In this document: positions 24,201 to 35,100 of the stretch, one piece after another
Position numbering within the stretch: position 1 is the first letter of the stretch
Layout of the letters: every line of letters begins with the position of its first letter
Assembly: GCA_949130485.1 (NCBI GenBank)
Contig: OX422191.1
Span: 3,113,840-3,177,839, forward strand
Direction: 5' to 3'
DNA from: Agelas oroides
Taxonomy: Eukaryota; Porifera; Demospongiae; Agelasida; Agelasidae
Length of the DNA stretch: 64,000 nt
Position numbers and translations under genes: made by a program
Notes under the pieces: generated by a model
Told to the model about the DNA's origin: nothing
Database searches by the model: none
Seen by the model: the letters and a program-made list of their open reading frames with translations, nothing else

Positions 24201-25278
24201 TGTTGTACGGGTAGAACAGTGTATTTAGCAGGACGGCACGTAAAGAAATCGGACTTGAATTGAAGATTCTACGCTCCGAAGCGCATTTATCACGCCTAAG
24301 GCAGTTAAATTCCTACAAATATTATACACAAACCGCCAGATATCTTTAAGTGCCGACCTAGCAACTACTGTGTAGTAGTGCAATAAAAACTTTTCAGGAT
24401 TGAACTCTTTACAGTTGCCGAGTAATTTGGCGCAAAGAGTGTTCGAGTGGTGCGGCTAGTTGCTGGTTCGAATGCGTTGAGGCGTTTTTAAACATAAGCT
24501 TTTTTGTCTCTGAATAATACATTTCTTTCATGTGCTGTTGGACTGCAACTTGTTTGAGATAAATATCAGTCACGGTTTTCGAAATATTAAAGCAATAAAT
24601 TTACTATGCCAACAGCCTTCGGCACGGTTGATCGTAACCTTAACTCTGTTTTGTGCATATATGCATGAAGAAAATATTTTGGGGTCTCGTCAATTGAAGC
24701 CACACAGGAGTTAGATATCCAGGTAGCACTGGCCACATTTGAATGCTTCCATGTGTTGACAAAAGACCAGACTGATTTTCCATGGTTATACACGATACTT
24801 AAAACAAAGCCACTGAAATGGAAAATGGGAACTGGACTTTGGCAGTAGAACTGCCATTAAATTCATGCTAATCCCTGCAGATCCTAATGGTATCCAGTCC
24901 TCCAAGACAACTGGAGAGCCTCCGTTAGTGTTAGCAAACTCCGTTTTCTTTGCTATCAAACAAGCAGTGACTGAGGCTCGAAAAGAAGTGGGATTGACCG
25001 GTCCTTTCACATTTGATTCCCCTGCTACTGTGCCGAGGATCCAGCAGGCTTGTGCTGTAAAAATGGCAAACGCTGCATGCATCCAACTAGAGCATAAGGG
25101 GGGATGGAAGAGACTGGAACAGGAACTGGAGACCCAACTAGAACATAAGGGGGGACGGAAGAGACTGGAACAGGAACTGGACACCCAACTAGAGCATAAG
25201 GGGGGACGGAAGAGACTGGAACAGGAACTGGACACCCAACTAGAACTGGACACCCAACTAGAACATAAGGTGCTTTAA
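7332..25278 (+). CDS. Xanthine dehydrogenase-type molybdo-flavoenzyme, copy B (complete, 16 exons)
   Basis: Exons: 7332–7517, 9233–9370, 9471–9568, 9677–9780, 11435–11558, 11851–12910, 13321–13734, 13941–14141, 15929–16177, 16260–16938, 17213–17376, 19058–19237, 20020–20259, 20449–20577, 21063–21168, 24881–25278. All phases agree and give about 1489 aa. An in-frame TGA precedes the start. The 2Fe-2S domain has Cys65, 70, 73 and 97; the second cluster has Cys140, 143, 177 and 179 (CRCTGYRPI). The FAD domain spans about 230–570 ([15 protein letters not shown]). The molybdopterin domain is about 600–1440. Equivalents of bovine Gln767, Glu802, Arg880, Arg912, Phe914 and Glu1261 are Gln808, Glu870, Arg948, Arg980, Phe982 and Glu1370. 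The Glu/Arg pair favours xanthine dehydrogenase over aldehyde oxidase, but bovine Phe1009 is Ile here. The tail after about residue 1423 is a repeat absent from copy A. Confidence 0.9.
7941..8281. mobile_element. TA-flanked MITE in intron 1 of copy B
   Basis: TACCGTAAAATCGGGATA at the left is mirrored by TATCCCGATTTTATGGTA at the right, with GGTGCTTATT motifs inside in both orientations. It is non-coding. Confidence 0.65.
9165..9226 (+). repeat. (TG)n microsatellite abutting the exon 2 acceptor
   Basis: About thirty TG units run straight into TTTCACAG, the acceptor used by exon 2 at 9233, so the dinucleotide run takes the place of the polypyrimidine tract. A T-rich stretch (9098–9164) lies just before it. 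Confidence 0.9.
9781..11434. other. Intron 4 of copy B, containing SINE sequences
   Basis: Apart from the tRNA-like piece at 10240–10325 and a second weaker one near 10460–10530, nothing coding is visible. Confidence 0.4.
10240..10325 (-). repeat. tRNA-derived SINE
   Basis: On the minus strand a box A-like GGTTCAGTGGCAGAGCA and a box B GGGTTCGATTCCC lie about 40 bp apart. The folding is not a clean cloverleaf, and related pieces recur near 25330–25560, 28140–28200 and 51850–51935, so this is a SINE rather than a working tRNA gene. Confidence 0.6.
12939..13096. mobile_element. TAGCCTCGTTCCC-family inverted-repeat element
   Basis: This copy in intron 6 runs from TAGCCTCGTTCCC to GGGAACGTAGCTA with an AT-rich inverted interior. 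The flanks CAAAATCTG and CTCAATCTG are near-identical 9-mers, fitting a 9-bp target duplication. Confidence 0.65.
14206..14253 (+). pseudogene. Stray duplicate of the start of exon 8
   Basis: About 45 nt from GTACATTGGTCAACCCGTAG onward repeat 13947–13991 of exon 8 almost exactly, then diverge. The copy lies in intron 8, about 65 bp past the exon's end, and has no donor, so it is a fragment and not an alternative exon. Confidence 0.75.
14254..15928. other. Intron 8 of copy B
   Basis: Outside the SINE pair the intron shows no conserved coding frame on either strand. Confidence 0.4.
14780..15060. repeat. tRNA-derived SINE pair in inverted orientation
   Basis: The plus-strand unit at 14935–15045 has GGCTTAATGGTAAGAGCG (box A) and GGGTTCGAATCCC (box B), then GGATCCCGG and a T-run. 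An inverted relative (GGGATCCAGCTGGGATTTGAACC) lies at 14805–14930. A third relative lies around 56235–56680. Confidence 0.65.
17967..18476. mobile_element. hAT-like MITE in intron 11 of copy B
   Basis: Ends are CAGGGCCGGAGCC and CCGCCGGCCCTG, with an inner inverted match (GGTACGGCC and GGCCGTACC). The flanks share TCTAT. It encodes no transposase. Confidence 0.65.
18912..19030. mobile_element. Short inverted-repeat element of the TAGTCT...AGACTA type
   Basis: TAGTCTCGGTCCCAGACCC at the left is mirrored by GAGGTCTGGGGACAAGACTA at the right. It ends about 30 bp before exon 12. Confidence 0.55.
19645..19893. mobile_element. Hairpin MITE present in copy B but not copy A
   Basis: GTGACAGTCCCGTGTAGAAA at the left is mirrored by TTTCTACACGGGACTGTCAC at the right, with a second inverted pair (TTAAGGGCAGGGCTCATAC) inside. 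The corresponding intron of copy A (near 700) lacks it, so it inserted after the duplication. A diverged relative lies at 42650–42835. Confidence 0.75.
21295..21410 (+). repeat. Tandem repeat, about 37 bp × 3
   Basis: Three successive units contain CACACTCAAAATGTCTGCGT followed by TAGATTAGTCAAAGG. The array lies in intron 15 of copy B. Confidence 0.85.
21702..22241. mobile_element. TA-flanked MITE in intron 15 of copy B
   Basis: TACCGTAGACTCTGGTTAAT at the left is mirrored by AACCAGAGTTTACGGTA at the right. GCGCCTAATA motifs are scattered inside. It is absent from copy A. Confidence 0.65.
22612..22735 (+). repeat. Tandem repeat, about 21 bp × 6
   Basis: The unit is TTAGAACACTAGCTGGCAA with a variant ending CAGTTGGCTAT. 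Confidence 0.85.
23297..23928. mobile_element. Foldback element with arms of about 130 bp
   Basis: The left arm (23297–23425) starts AGTCACAAAAAGTTTTCTGA and is mirrored by the right arm (23795–23928), with about 370 bp of CA-rich sequence between. It is absent from copy A. Confidence 0.75.
23973..24639. mobile_element. piggyBac-type MITE (TTAA target site)
   Basis: The ends GGTTACGATCAAC and GTTGATCGTAACC are exact inverse copies and are flanked on both sides by TTAA (23969–23972 and 24640–24643), the piggyBac target duplication. Copy A keeps the empty site in the same intron. The 667-bp interior has no transposase. Confidence 0.8.
25074..25275 (+). repeat. In-frame coding minisatellite (51-bp unit) at the end of copy B
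   Basis: The unit encodes [17 protein letters not shown] (17 aa). Roughly three units are followed by two short partial ones, then HKVL and a stop. Copy A instead ends KMAKAAP at the equivalent point, and no homology is seen downstream. The Leu/Glu/Lys pattern suggests a charged helix. Confidence 0.85.
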
Positions 25279-26134
25279 ACATCTTGCCTCTGCTTGAAAT
25301 GTTTGATGTTGTGCATGATCCAAAATAGAGGAAAGTGAAATGCTGGCTGTTGCATGCCAATGCTCTGACTACCGAGTTACGACCACTGGGAGCATTCAGT
25401 ACCAGTTCTGCAGTATCACATAGAGGATTGTGAGGACTGGTGGTTGTCTGGTGGTTGTAACTCAGTGGTAGAGCACTGGCAGCTCAAGGCCCCAAACCAG
25501 TTGTCATGGCCTGGCAACTGCCGGTCTTTCCACTTTCCTCTATTTTGCTGCTTAAGCATAAGGTATTGTCTATTCTCTACTTGCAAATGATGTTCATCCA
25601 TTGTACTTACTTCGGTTACTTTTCCCTCCTAGAGACCGAGACTTGAAAAAGGGGAAGAAAAATAAAGTATCTAATGATGTTAGTTGATGATATTGAGTTT
25701 TGTACTGTTGTTTTACATCACAATCATCCACTTACTGTTCAGAATAACTGAGAATGCTCGCAATTGCATCGCAAGTATCAAGACCCCCTAAAGCAATATT
25801 GGATCACTACAGTAATTATGGTGCACAGGTGCATTTACACATTAGTAGCTCAGGTAAAATTCGAGATCTAGAGTCACTTGACCACTCACATATACATCTG
25901 CCATGTGTATTACTGTGTATTACTGTAATGCTCTGGCAAGCCATTATGCATATGACCTGCATGTTGACGTAACCCCACATAACCATAAGGCCTTATACAA
26001 GCTTTTGGGTATCTTTGATGTTAAAAGTGCTATCCCACTGTATAGCTAGCATGTAGCTCATCATCAACCCATGCAGTCTATTGCCCTACATTCTGCTCAT
26101 GAATTCAACACAAATGACATTACGACATGAGTAA
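25279..26134. other. Tail-to-tail spacer with SINE pieces
   Basis: This separates the copy B stop from the metaxin-2 stop on the other strand. Box A-like TAACTCAGTGGTAGAGCAC near 25455 and its inverted relative near 25340–25400 are tRNA-SINE fragments. No further gene is seen. Confidence 0.5.
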
Positions 26135-29100
26135 CTAGATGTGAGCTTGAGATGATGTCATGCCAGGAACAGTGGTTCTACAGAAGTCTCCTAGGTTCTT
26201 GAACCTCAGTGCAACTGTGGCTAGGTCATTACTGGGAAGATCAGTAGTCATCAGAGCATGCATGTGGCCATATACCATGACATCAAGAGTGGTCGGCCTG
26301 GTGAACAGTAGAAGGTAAATGAATATCAAACAGCTTTGAACTTGTTGGCTCCAGTCTTGTTTCCAAGCCTGAAAGAAGAGGAGAAAGGGAATGGTGGCTA
26401 TATTCCTAGTTTCCATCTCTTTTCTCCTCTCTCTTCACTCGGGCCTGGGAAACAAGTAATAACTAGTAATAAGTAGTCGTGTGTATGATTAGCTAACTGT
26501 AGTCTAACAATGCATAACATACTATAGAGCTGGAAATCAGCTGAAATTCTATTACCTATTTGATGACCAAAAAGGCATTTAAATCCCCAAGATAGTCTCA
26601 TCTCCAGACCAAATTTTTGGCAAGCACCCTGTGGCCCCATCGAAAAGTATGGTCTGGACACATTCACTAGGGGGCTAATTCCTCGGCATTAGTCACACCA
26701 ATCCGATTGTAAATTTAATGATGGCCAGCTCGTAAATTTGTGGTTACCATGCATGGCTTATGCTACTACAGTATTGACCACCGTAATCTCAACTGGTCTA
26801 GGACTAAGACGCCCTAGTCTTGTGCCTAGATCCAGCCCTCTCATGAGGGAAAGGGTCTGGTGACACATGCCCCAATCTTTAGTCTTGTGAAAATCCTGAA
26901 GCCTTGTAACTGCTTACAAATTGGTCACTGTTGAACAATGAATCTCACAACATCACTTCCAGGCGGAGCAGTACAACTGAAGCATTTGTTCTCACTTATG
27001 ACTTATACTGCTCTGAGATTTCATTGGTCGCTCCATGCTTCTGCTCTGAGATTTCATTGGTCGCTCCATGCTTCTGTAGCTACATGTAACCCAAGGACTT
27101 GGTTTTGTGATACCTGACCTAGTCTTGTGCCCCGCCTGCGCGCGCCTCCTGGCGAGAAACGGTCTGGTGAACAAAGTCAAATTTCTTGGGCTTATTTCCC
27201 AAAAGTGGTAAAAACCAATGAGATTGCGAGATCGGTAATTATTACATAGCACTTCCTTTACAACAGTAAAATTTTAAAATCTATTCGAGTATCTGTACCT
27301 TTTTAGAGCAGGTTTGGCGTAAAATGTTTTGAACACTGCTAGGTGACACAGGTGACACCATTGCAAAAGCGTGTGCTAGCCCAAGAAATTCGACTTGGTT
27401 CACCAGACCATTTCTCCTCATGAGAGGGTGGGGTCTGGGGACGAGACTACACCAGACCTCCTGTTCGCACGCGACTTCAAGACATCCTATAACTCCCTCA
27501 CCCGGCGCTGAAGAAGGTCTTGCTTTTGTCCAGTCTCTCAGACAGTGTGCTGCAGGCCTGCTCAAACTCCAGCACTACCTCATCCTGCTGTCTCCTGAAC
27601 ACCTCCCAGTGGTGCCAACAATAGCGGACCTGCTTTATTCGGGGGATCACTGAGCTCAGGGGCCAGGGGAGACCAGAGCCATGTACTGGTGCAGAGTACT
27701 ATATGTGTGACAGAAAAACCAGAAGATTTGTGACTTACGTGTAGGCATGTATCCTCCCCCCCTCCAAGAGAGGTTTCCGAATTGGAAGGGCATCCTAAGG
27801 TTGATACACACCTGACCTCACTGTTTCAAATGTACATTAATGATCACCAGTTGAGGTTTGGTTGAAATTTACTGGTAAATTTTTCACACTTAAAAAAAAC
27901 ATCTATAGTTTAAATGAAATTATTACATCTTGAAGCTTAATGCAAAATTTTGCACCATATGTAAATTTCCCACTGTATGGTATTAAACACAAACATGTGC
28001 ATATAGACAGAATTGGAATTGGTACCTCATTGAAATTCTTTGTGTTCACCCACTGATAGTATTCCTATACAGAAATTTTACACAACAAAATTAATCAAGG
28101 ACATGATCCTTATATAGGTGCTTCGGATGAGAGTGAGTGAAAAACTGGCTCAGCGGTCTAAGAGTACTGGCAGCTCAAGGTATGGGCGACAGTTTGAATG
28201 TCTTTGCTTCCTTCTTATAGACCTCATACTATCGAATGTGTTTATATAGATGGTGTTGTTTGGAGTCACTGGTACATTTCGAGACTTATTGATCAGTTCT
28301 ATACACAAAAATGCACCCATGAGTGGTGTACCTAGTCTCGACCCTCCTAAAAAACAATGCCATGAACCCACTGATGTAGCCACGTTCTCAGACTCTCTCC
28401 TCCTCGGAGGAGGGAGTCTGGGAATGAGGCTACAATTGATGAAAGTGACTACACTCAAATCCATGCCACCTTGCTCCACTATAGCCTGGGTAGGCATAAC
28501 AGTAATAGGTACCACTGATGTAGCCTCATTCCACGACTCTCTCCTCCCTGTTTTTTGAGGAAGGAGCGTGGGAACGAGGCTACAACCAATGAAAGTAACT
28601 ACAACCCCATGTGGATTGGACAAGGAGCAAAAGGCTAGTCAGCCTACAAGGACTGTTCCACTCATTCACACCCACCTTCATGCAGTATTACATAGTGACA
28701 GACTTGAAGCCTCACCTCAGTGGGGATGATCTTTGTCCTGATGAGGGATATGAAGGCTTCCTGATTTGCCTTCTCTTTGGGCTCCAGATCAACAGTTAAG
28801 CCAAGGTGCTATGATACAATGAGGCAAGTACATATGTATACACACAGGGCCACTGTTTGCTGCATACTAGATCCACCAGCACCCAAAAGCCATATTGTAC
28901 ATCACACAATTAGTTTGATGATCTCTAACTAATGTCAGTCCAACTAACTTACATGTCAGTAGTAAATTGTGACATCTGGAAGGTAAACACTCCGACGTTT
29001 TAGGAAAAAAGACAACACACTGTTTTGCAGTTCATGGAATTTAGTGCTTTTTTGTGATCAATGAACATTGCCATAATGGTAGTAGCCACTCGCATGCATT

Positions 29101-32100
29101 AGGGAAAGTCCCTTGTATCTTTTAGGGAAAGTCCCTTGTATCATTTAGGGAAAGTCCCTTGTGAGAACTACAAATAGTGTACTACTTATTTGAAGGCTGA
29201 GAAGCAACTGGATACCCAAAAATGAAGTACCGGGCTAACAAGAGTCAACAAACTTGCATGTTTTGAAATCACTTAGTGAAATATGTTCACTTGTATGTTC
29301 ACTTGTATATATTCATTCATCATATTCCACTCTTGCATGTTTTGAAATCACTTAGTGAAATACAAAAATTGGGGGTGGGCAGTTACACGGAGGAGGTGCT
29401 TGAATGGTTCGACTGTCCCCACGCAAGCGCCCACCCCGGATGCAAAGTTAGCTGCCGGGGTGTACCGAATCGACCTGCATCATGGCTTCGCCAGTACTTC
29501 GTCGAGGCCAGCCTGATGGTAGAGAAAGCTGTATTGTGATAGAAAGCGGACCGACTCGTAGCCTTGTTGCCAAGCTTCCACAGCGTTCATCCCTTGCAGT
29601 ACGCAAATTTCGTGCTGCAAGCGAAGAACGCTGCGAACAATGCTACGGACGGGTGTTTGTGAAACTTTGATGCCGGATGTCGTGGCGCCTGAAGCACATC
29701 AGAACAACCGCAGCTATGTAAGTGAGCTCAGCAGCTACTTTCGATCCACTACGCAAAATTTAGCAGGGTGGTTGGTTACATGGAGGACCTCAAAAAACCA
29801 CAAAACTGTCAAAATTGGGGGGTGGGCACTTGCTCGGGGATGGGCGCTTGCCCGGGACAATACGGTATATATTCATTCATCATATTCCACTCTGGCCATG
29901 CAGTAAGATCTACATGTATGTACATGTACTAGGTGTACGTATTCACAGTGTAGGGCTACATCACAATTACAAAGCCTCGCTCCACTTTGCTGTGCTCGGC
30001 AATTAGTTAATTAACTCAAAAGCGCATAAGAACGGGCGGCTAGAGTAAGAGTGTGTAACTCCAATAGAAGCCTGTAGTCTAGGCAAAATTTTTGAGCCAC
30101 CCTAAAAATAGAACACCCGGTCATGTGCTGTGGCAACAATGGCTTCTGTTACATAGCATGCGGAGTACGTGTTACTATTTTTAGTACTGGCAGTAAATTA
30201 CACCCGGTCTCAAATTTTACGAAATTACACACTCTATACTCTAGGCACCCGTTCTTTATGAGTTCTTGACATGTACATACGTATTAGTCTCATTGTTAGA
30301 CCTTTCCACTGTCCAGTTTATGATCACTTGAACATGCTCCATTTTTGCCTACAGTAAGTGAACAGTGGGAAGACTTAGTGTTGTTCCTAGACCCTCCCAA
30401 AGAGTGAAAAAGAAGGGTCTGGTAAAGGAGCTGAGGTGGAAGTGTACACTGTGGAATGATAGGGATTTCAGTAAGTGCTGTCACCAGTTGAGCCTTTTGC
30501 TAAACCAGATACTTGCAGAAGTGTGTTCATAACTTTCAGCAACGATGCAAAACACAGCTGCTGCAAAGACAGCTCATGTGTGGTTAGCATTTCTAATAAA
30601 TGCTGATCAGAATGCTAATCAAAAGCTAATAGGAAGTTTGCCAGCATACTGAGCGCATTGTAAACTTCCACCCCAACCGCTTACCAGACCATGCCTTCAA
30701 TATCTTGAGGGTCTGGTTCCGAGACTAGGGAAGCCTGGGAATGAGGCTATGTATATATTACACATAGCAGAGGGTCAGGAACAGAGACTATCATGCAAGC
30801 CATAAATAAAGTGGGTGTGGAGTAGGATGAACCTGTGTTTCCAGAAATGAGACCATCTTCTCAAAGTCACTGAAGATCAAGGGCTGGGGACCCATCTTCA
30901 AACACAGGAAGGGGGCAGTCCCTACAGTAAAACAAAGTCACAGAAGATCAAGGGCTGGGGACCCAGCTTCAAACACAGGAAGGGGGCAGTCCCTACAGTA
31001 AAACAAAGTCACTGAAGATCAAGGGCTGGGGACCCGTCTTCAAACACAGGAAGGGGGCAGTCCCTACAGCAAAACAAAGTCACTGAAGATCAAGGGCTGG
31101 GGACCCGTCTTCAAACACAGGAAGGGGGCAGTCCCTACAGCAAAACAAAGTCACTGAAGATCAAGGGCTGGGGACCCAGCTTCAAACACAGGAAGGGGGC
31201 AGTCCCTACAGCAAAACAAAGTCACTGAAGATCAAGGGCTGGGGACCCAGCTTCAAACACAGGAAGGGGGCAGTCCCTACAGCAAAACAAAGTCACTGAA
31301 GATCAAGGGCTGGGGACCCATCTTCAAACACAGGAAGGGGGCAGTCCCTACAGTAAAACAAAGTCACTGAAGATCAAGGGCTGGGGACCCATCTTTAAAC
31401 ACAGGAAGGAGTCCCTACAGCAAAACAAAGTCACTGAAGATCAAGGGCTGGGGACCGTCTTCAAACACAGGAAGGGGGCAGTCCCTACAGTAAAACAAAG
31501 TCGCTGAAGATCAAGGGCTGGGGACCCATCTTCAAACACAGGAAGGGGGCAGTCCCTACAGTAAAACAAAGTCGCTGAAGATCAAGGGCTGGGGACCCAT
31601 CTTCAAACACTGGAAGGGGGCAGTCCCTACAGTAAAACAAAGTCGTTGAAGATCAAGGGCTGGGGACCCAGCTTCAAACACAGGAAGGGGCAGTCCCTAC
31701 AGTAAAACAAAGTCGCTGAAGATCAAGGGCTGGGGACCCAGCTTCAAACACAGGAAGGGGCAGTCCCTACAGTAAAACAAAGTCACCGAAGATCAAGGGC
31801 TGGGGACCCATCTTCAAACACAGGAAGGGGGCAGTCCCTACAGTAAAACAGAGATGAAAATTAAGCTTGTTGGCCTAGCATATGTACCGTATTTCTTCGA
31901 ATAGTCACTGCCCTCGAATAGTAGCCACACAATCAGAAGCTCTAAACAAAATAAATGCCGCCCTCGAATAGTAGCCGTGGCTAGTAAACACGGCACACGC
32001 ACACGTGTGTGAATGATTTCTGACACTGGTCACCACGCTAGCGATAGGACTGTTTGTGTTTTACGAGTTGTTCCAACAGCTGAAAGCACGACTGAAAGGC

Positions 32101-35100
32101 TGAGCATACTACTGACAGCGTCTAGCAATTGTCACTGTCTCACTCGTACGTACCTTATCCAGCCGTCGTTGATGTCTCCGGGCTTTCCAAAGAAATAAAC
32201 GCTGCCCTCGAATAGTAGCCGCACAAAACAAGCAGTGAAATAAATAGTAGCCGCGGCATCTGATTGAAGAAAATATGGTATATTTAAACAGCTTATGCAG
32301 TCCTGGTTGTTTATTTTTCTCCGATTATGCAAATACTCCCGTTTCCAGCTCTTGAACGGACACTACCACAATAGGCCTTGAGATCTTGTAGGCCCCTCCC
32401 TCCCTTTTGTGTACACTTTACTGTAGTACATGCACTTTGTATCAACTAGTTGCTCCTTACAGCCGTTACTGCATTGTTGCTCTTTTATAAACAGTTGCAG
32501 CTGGCGTTCTCAAAAGTGGACACAAGTGCACACACAAAACATTACAGTATTACCTGAAGGAGACATATAGTCAACATTGGGGGCCACTCTGCCGGTGTAT
32601 GGTAGCCCCGCTAACTGCAGGTAGGACTGCAAGAAACGAGATGTGGTGATGTGTGTGGTAATAATTACCTCCTTGTGTGCACACAGTATGGACACTCATG
32701 TGATGGGTATTAACCCTTTCTACTCACAATGCATGGTTAACTCATGTGATGGGTATTAACCCTTTCTACTCACAATGCATGGTTAACTCATGTGACAACG
32801 GTATTAACCCTTTCTACTCACAATGCATGATTAACTCGTGATGGTATTAACCCTTTCTACTCACAATGCATGATTAACTCATGTGATGGTACATGTATTA
32901 ACCCTTTCTACTCACAATGCTCATGTGACGACAGTATTAATCCTTTATACTCACACTGTTACAGTATTGGTACACACACATACAGTCAACTAATTGCCAC
33001 AAGAGTTCACGACATTTCGAATGAATGCTCCAGTTGTCATCAGGGAGAAAGTTAACCTTTCTCTTCATTCATGCAGGAGGCAACTTAGCTTCGTTCCCAT
33101 GTCCCGCCCAGCTTTCTGTCACTTGCAGTATGCGCTGGGAGAGCCTGGGAACGAGGCTAGAGGCAACTGAGAAGCCACTAAAAATGCAAGGCTAATGTAC
33201 AAGAAGGGGTTTTTACCTCAAACACGAATCTTCTTGCCCTGTCTGTCAATAGTTCCCGCTCTGTACATAGGAGAATGACAAGAGTCACAGTATTTGGTGC
33301 TGGGTTGTCAGTAAATGTACTGTGAGGAAGAAGAGGTTCTGACCAAATTTGGTTGAAACACACCAGTAAAGTACCCAGGCCTCTTCCCCCCTAGTCTCGA
33401 ACCCAGACTCTCCTCCATGGAGGAAAGGGGAACTTATCTTCTCTGGAGGGGGGGTCTGGGAACGAGACTACCTCTTCCCAGCATTTGCCATTAATGTCAA
33501 TGGTGGGAAGTGATGGTAAAACTTGTCCCATGCAGCGATGCACCTTAGGTGAACGTCTGGAGGCGTGGCAATTCCTGGTGATGTTAAAAAAACAAATTCA
33601 GGAATGCCCCTTGGTGGGATAGAAATGTATGTTGCTCCCTGGGAAGAGGTCAGTTTGTAGCAGAAACTGAGAAACTCAGAAAGTTGTCTCTGCTAGCCAA
33701 TATACAGCACTATGATACCTTTCCTTGAAGTAATTTTTTTTGAGCCTTCCAACGCAGTGCTCGGCTAGCCTCATTCCCAGGCCTCCCCCATTTTTGTTCT
33801 TCGGTTTGAAGCGGAAGAGCGGCAAAAAAACGGGGAAGGCCTGGGAACACCTATCACGTGAATGACGTCTGGTGGATGCGAGGTGGACGTAGGGGGGGTG
33901 GTGCCCAACTACAAATAACGTACTATACTTCATCATCGAGTGCTCCAACGATAGCCAGGACCCCAGACGTTCACGAGATCGACAGTACTTGACTTCACCG
34001 GTAAGAAACTTGCTCTACCGTATATTGCACACGAGTTTGTAGATGGGCACCACCCTCCCTACGTCCACCTCATGTTCACCAAACGTCATTCACGTGATAG
34101 GTGTTCCCAGGCCTTCCCTGTTTTTCGCCGCTCTTCTGCGTCCGTGTATTATACTGAACGCAAACCGAAGAACAAAAAACAGGACGAGGCTAGTGCTCGG
34201 AAACTACCATAAAAGAGCAGTACACTTCTATCCCATCAACAGACTAGGCCATTACTTATTGTTGTAAATGTAGGCACTCTTTGTGACGAGTTTGTGTGTT
34301 TTGTCCATGCTTAATTACTGAGAGGTGAAGGTCCGTCCTCCTAGTTAAAACTCACCTGGGGGCAGACAATAAAGGAGAGCATCCTCTGGCCACCTGAAAT
34401 TACCTGAGAGATAGGAAAACACAACGGAAGTAATTAGCACAGGGGCAATAGTAATTACCTCTCATCCCCTCCTACAGGTTTACACTAAGCCACACCTCTT
34501 CACTGCAACCAATAAATTAGCCTAGTTCCATCCAACAAAACAAGTTGCATTCCCCACACATTGACTCCGTCTGGGGAACGCATATACTATATATATAAAT
34601 AGAATAGCATTTTATCTCATGGAGTTGGTTGCCAAAAAAAAGGGACTGTAAGTCCCAGTATGACCGGAGCAAGAGACTACGTACTTCATCCTTCCATTAG
34701 AGCTCTGCATTGCTGATAAACACAAGGCCATTTATTATGGACTTGGAGATGCCAGATATTTGGAGCTGACGAGCAGAGTTGTACAATCGACCAGATTTTG
34801 GTTATTTGTAGCTAGTACAAAGAGCCTCCTGAGAACGACGCATTAGAAGCATTATCTTTGAACCAATGTGTATTGGTACTAGCCTCGTTCCCAGGCCGTT
34901 CCCGCCTCCAGTTTTTGATCGCTTGCAGTATAAAAACGGAGGGGAAGGCCTGGGAGAAAGAGTCACGTGCGTGACGTCAGGTAGACGTGAGGGGGGCGGT
35001 GCCCGATCGTTGTAACTCACAAACTTTGCGTTGATCAGACTCGAGTCTACCAAACAACGAGCTGTATTGATGCTGTCTTTCAAACGTTACAGTCTCAAGT

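Noticed and set aside
30863-31856. CRISPR-like array
   Set aside because: Units are contiguous with no variable spacers, and the setting is an animal intron; it is an exon-derived tandem repeat.
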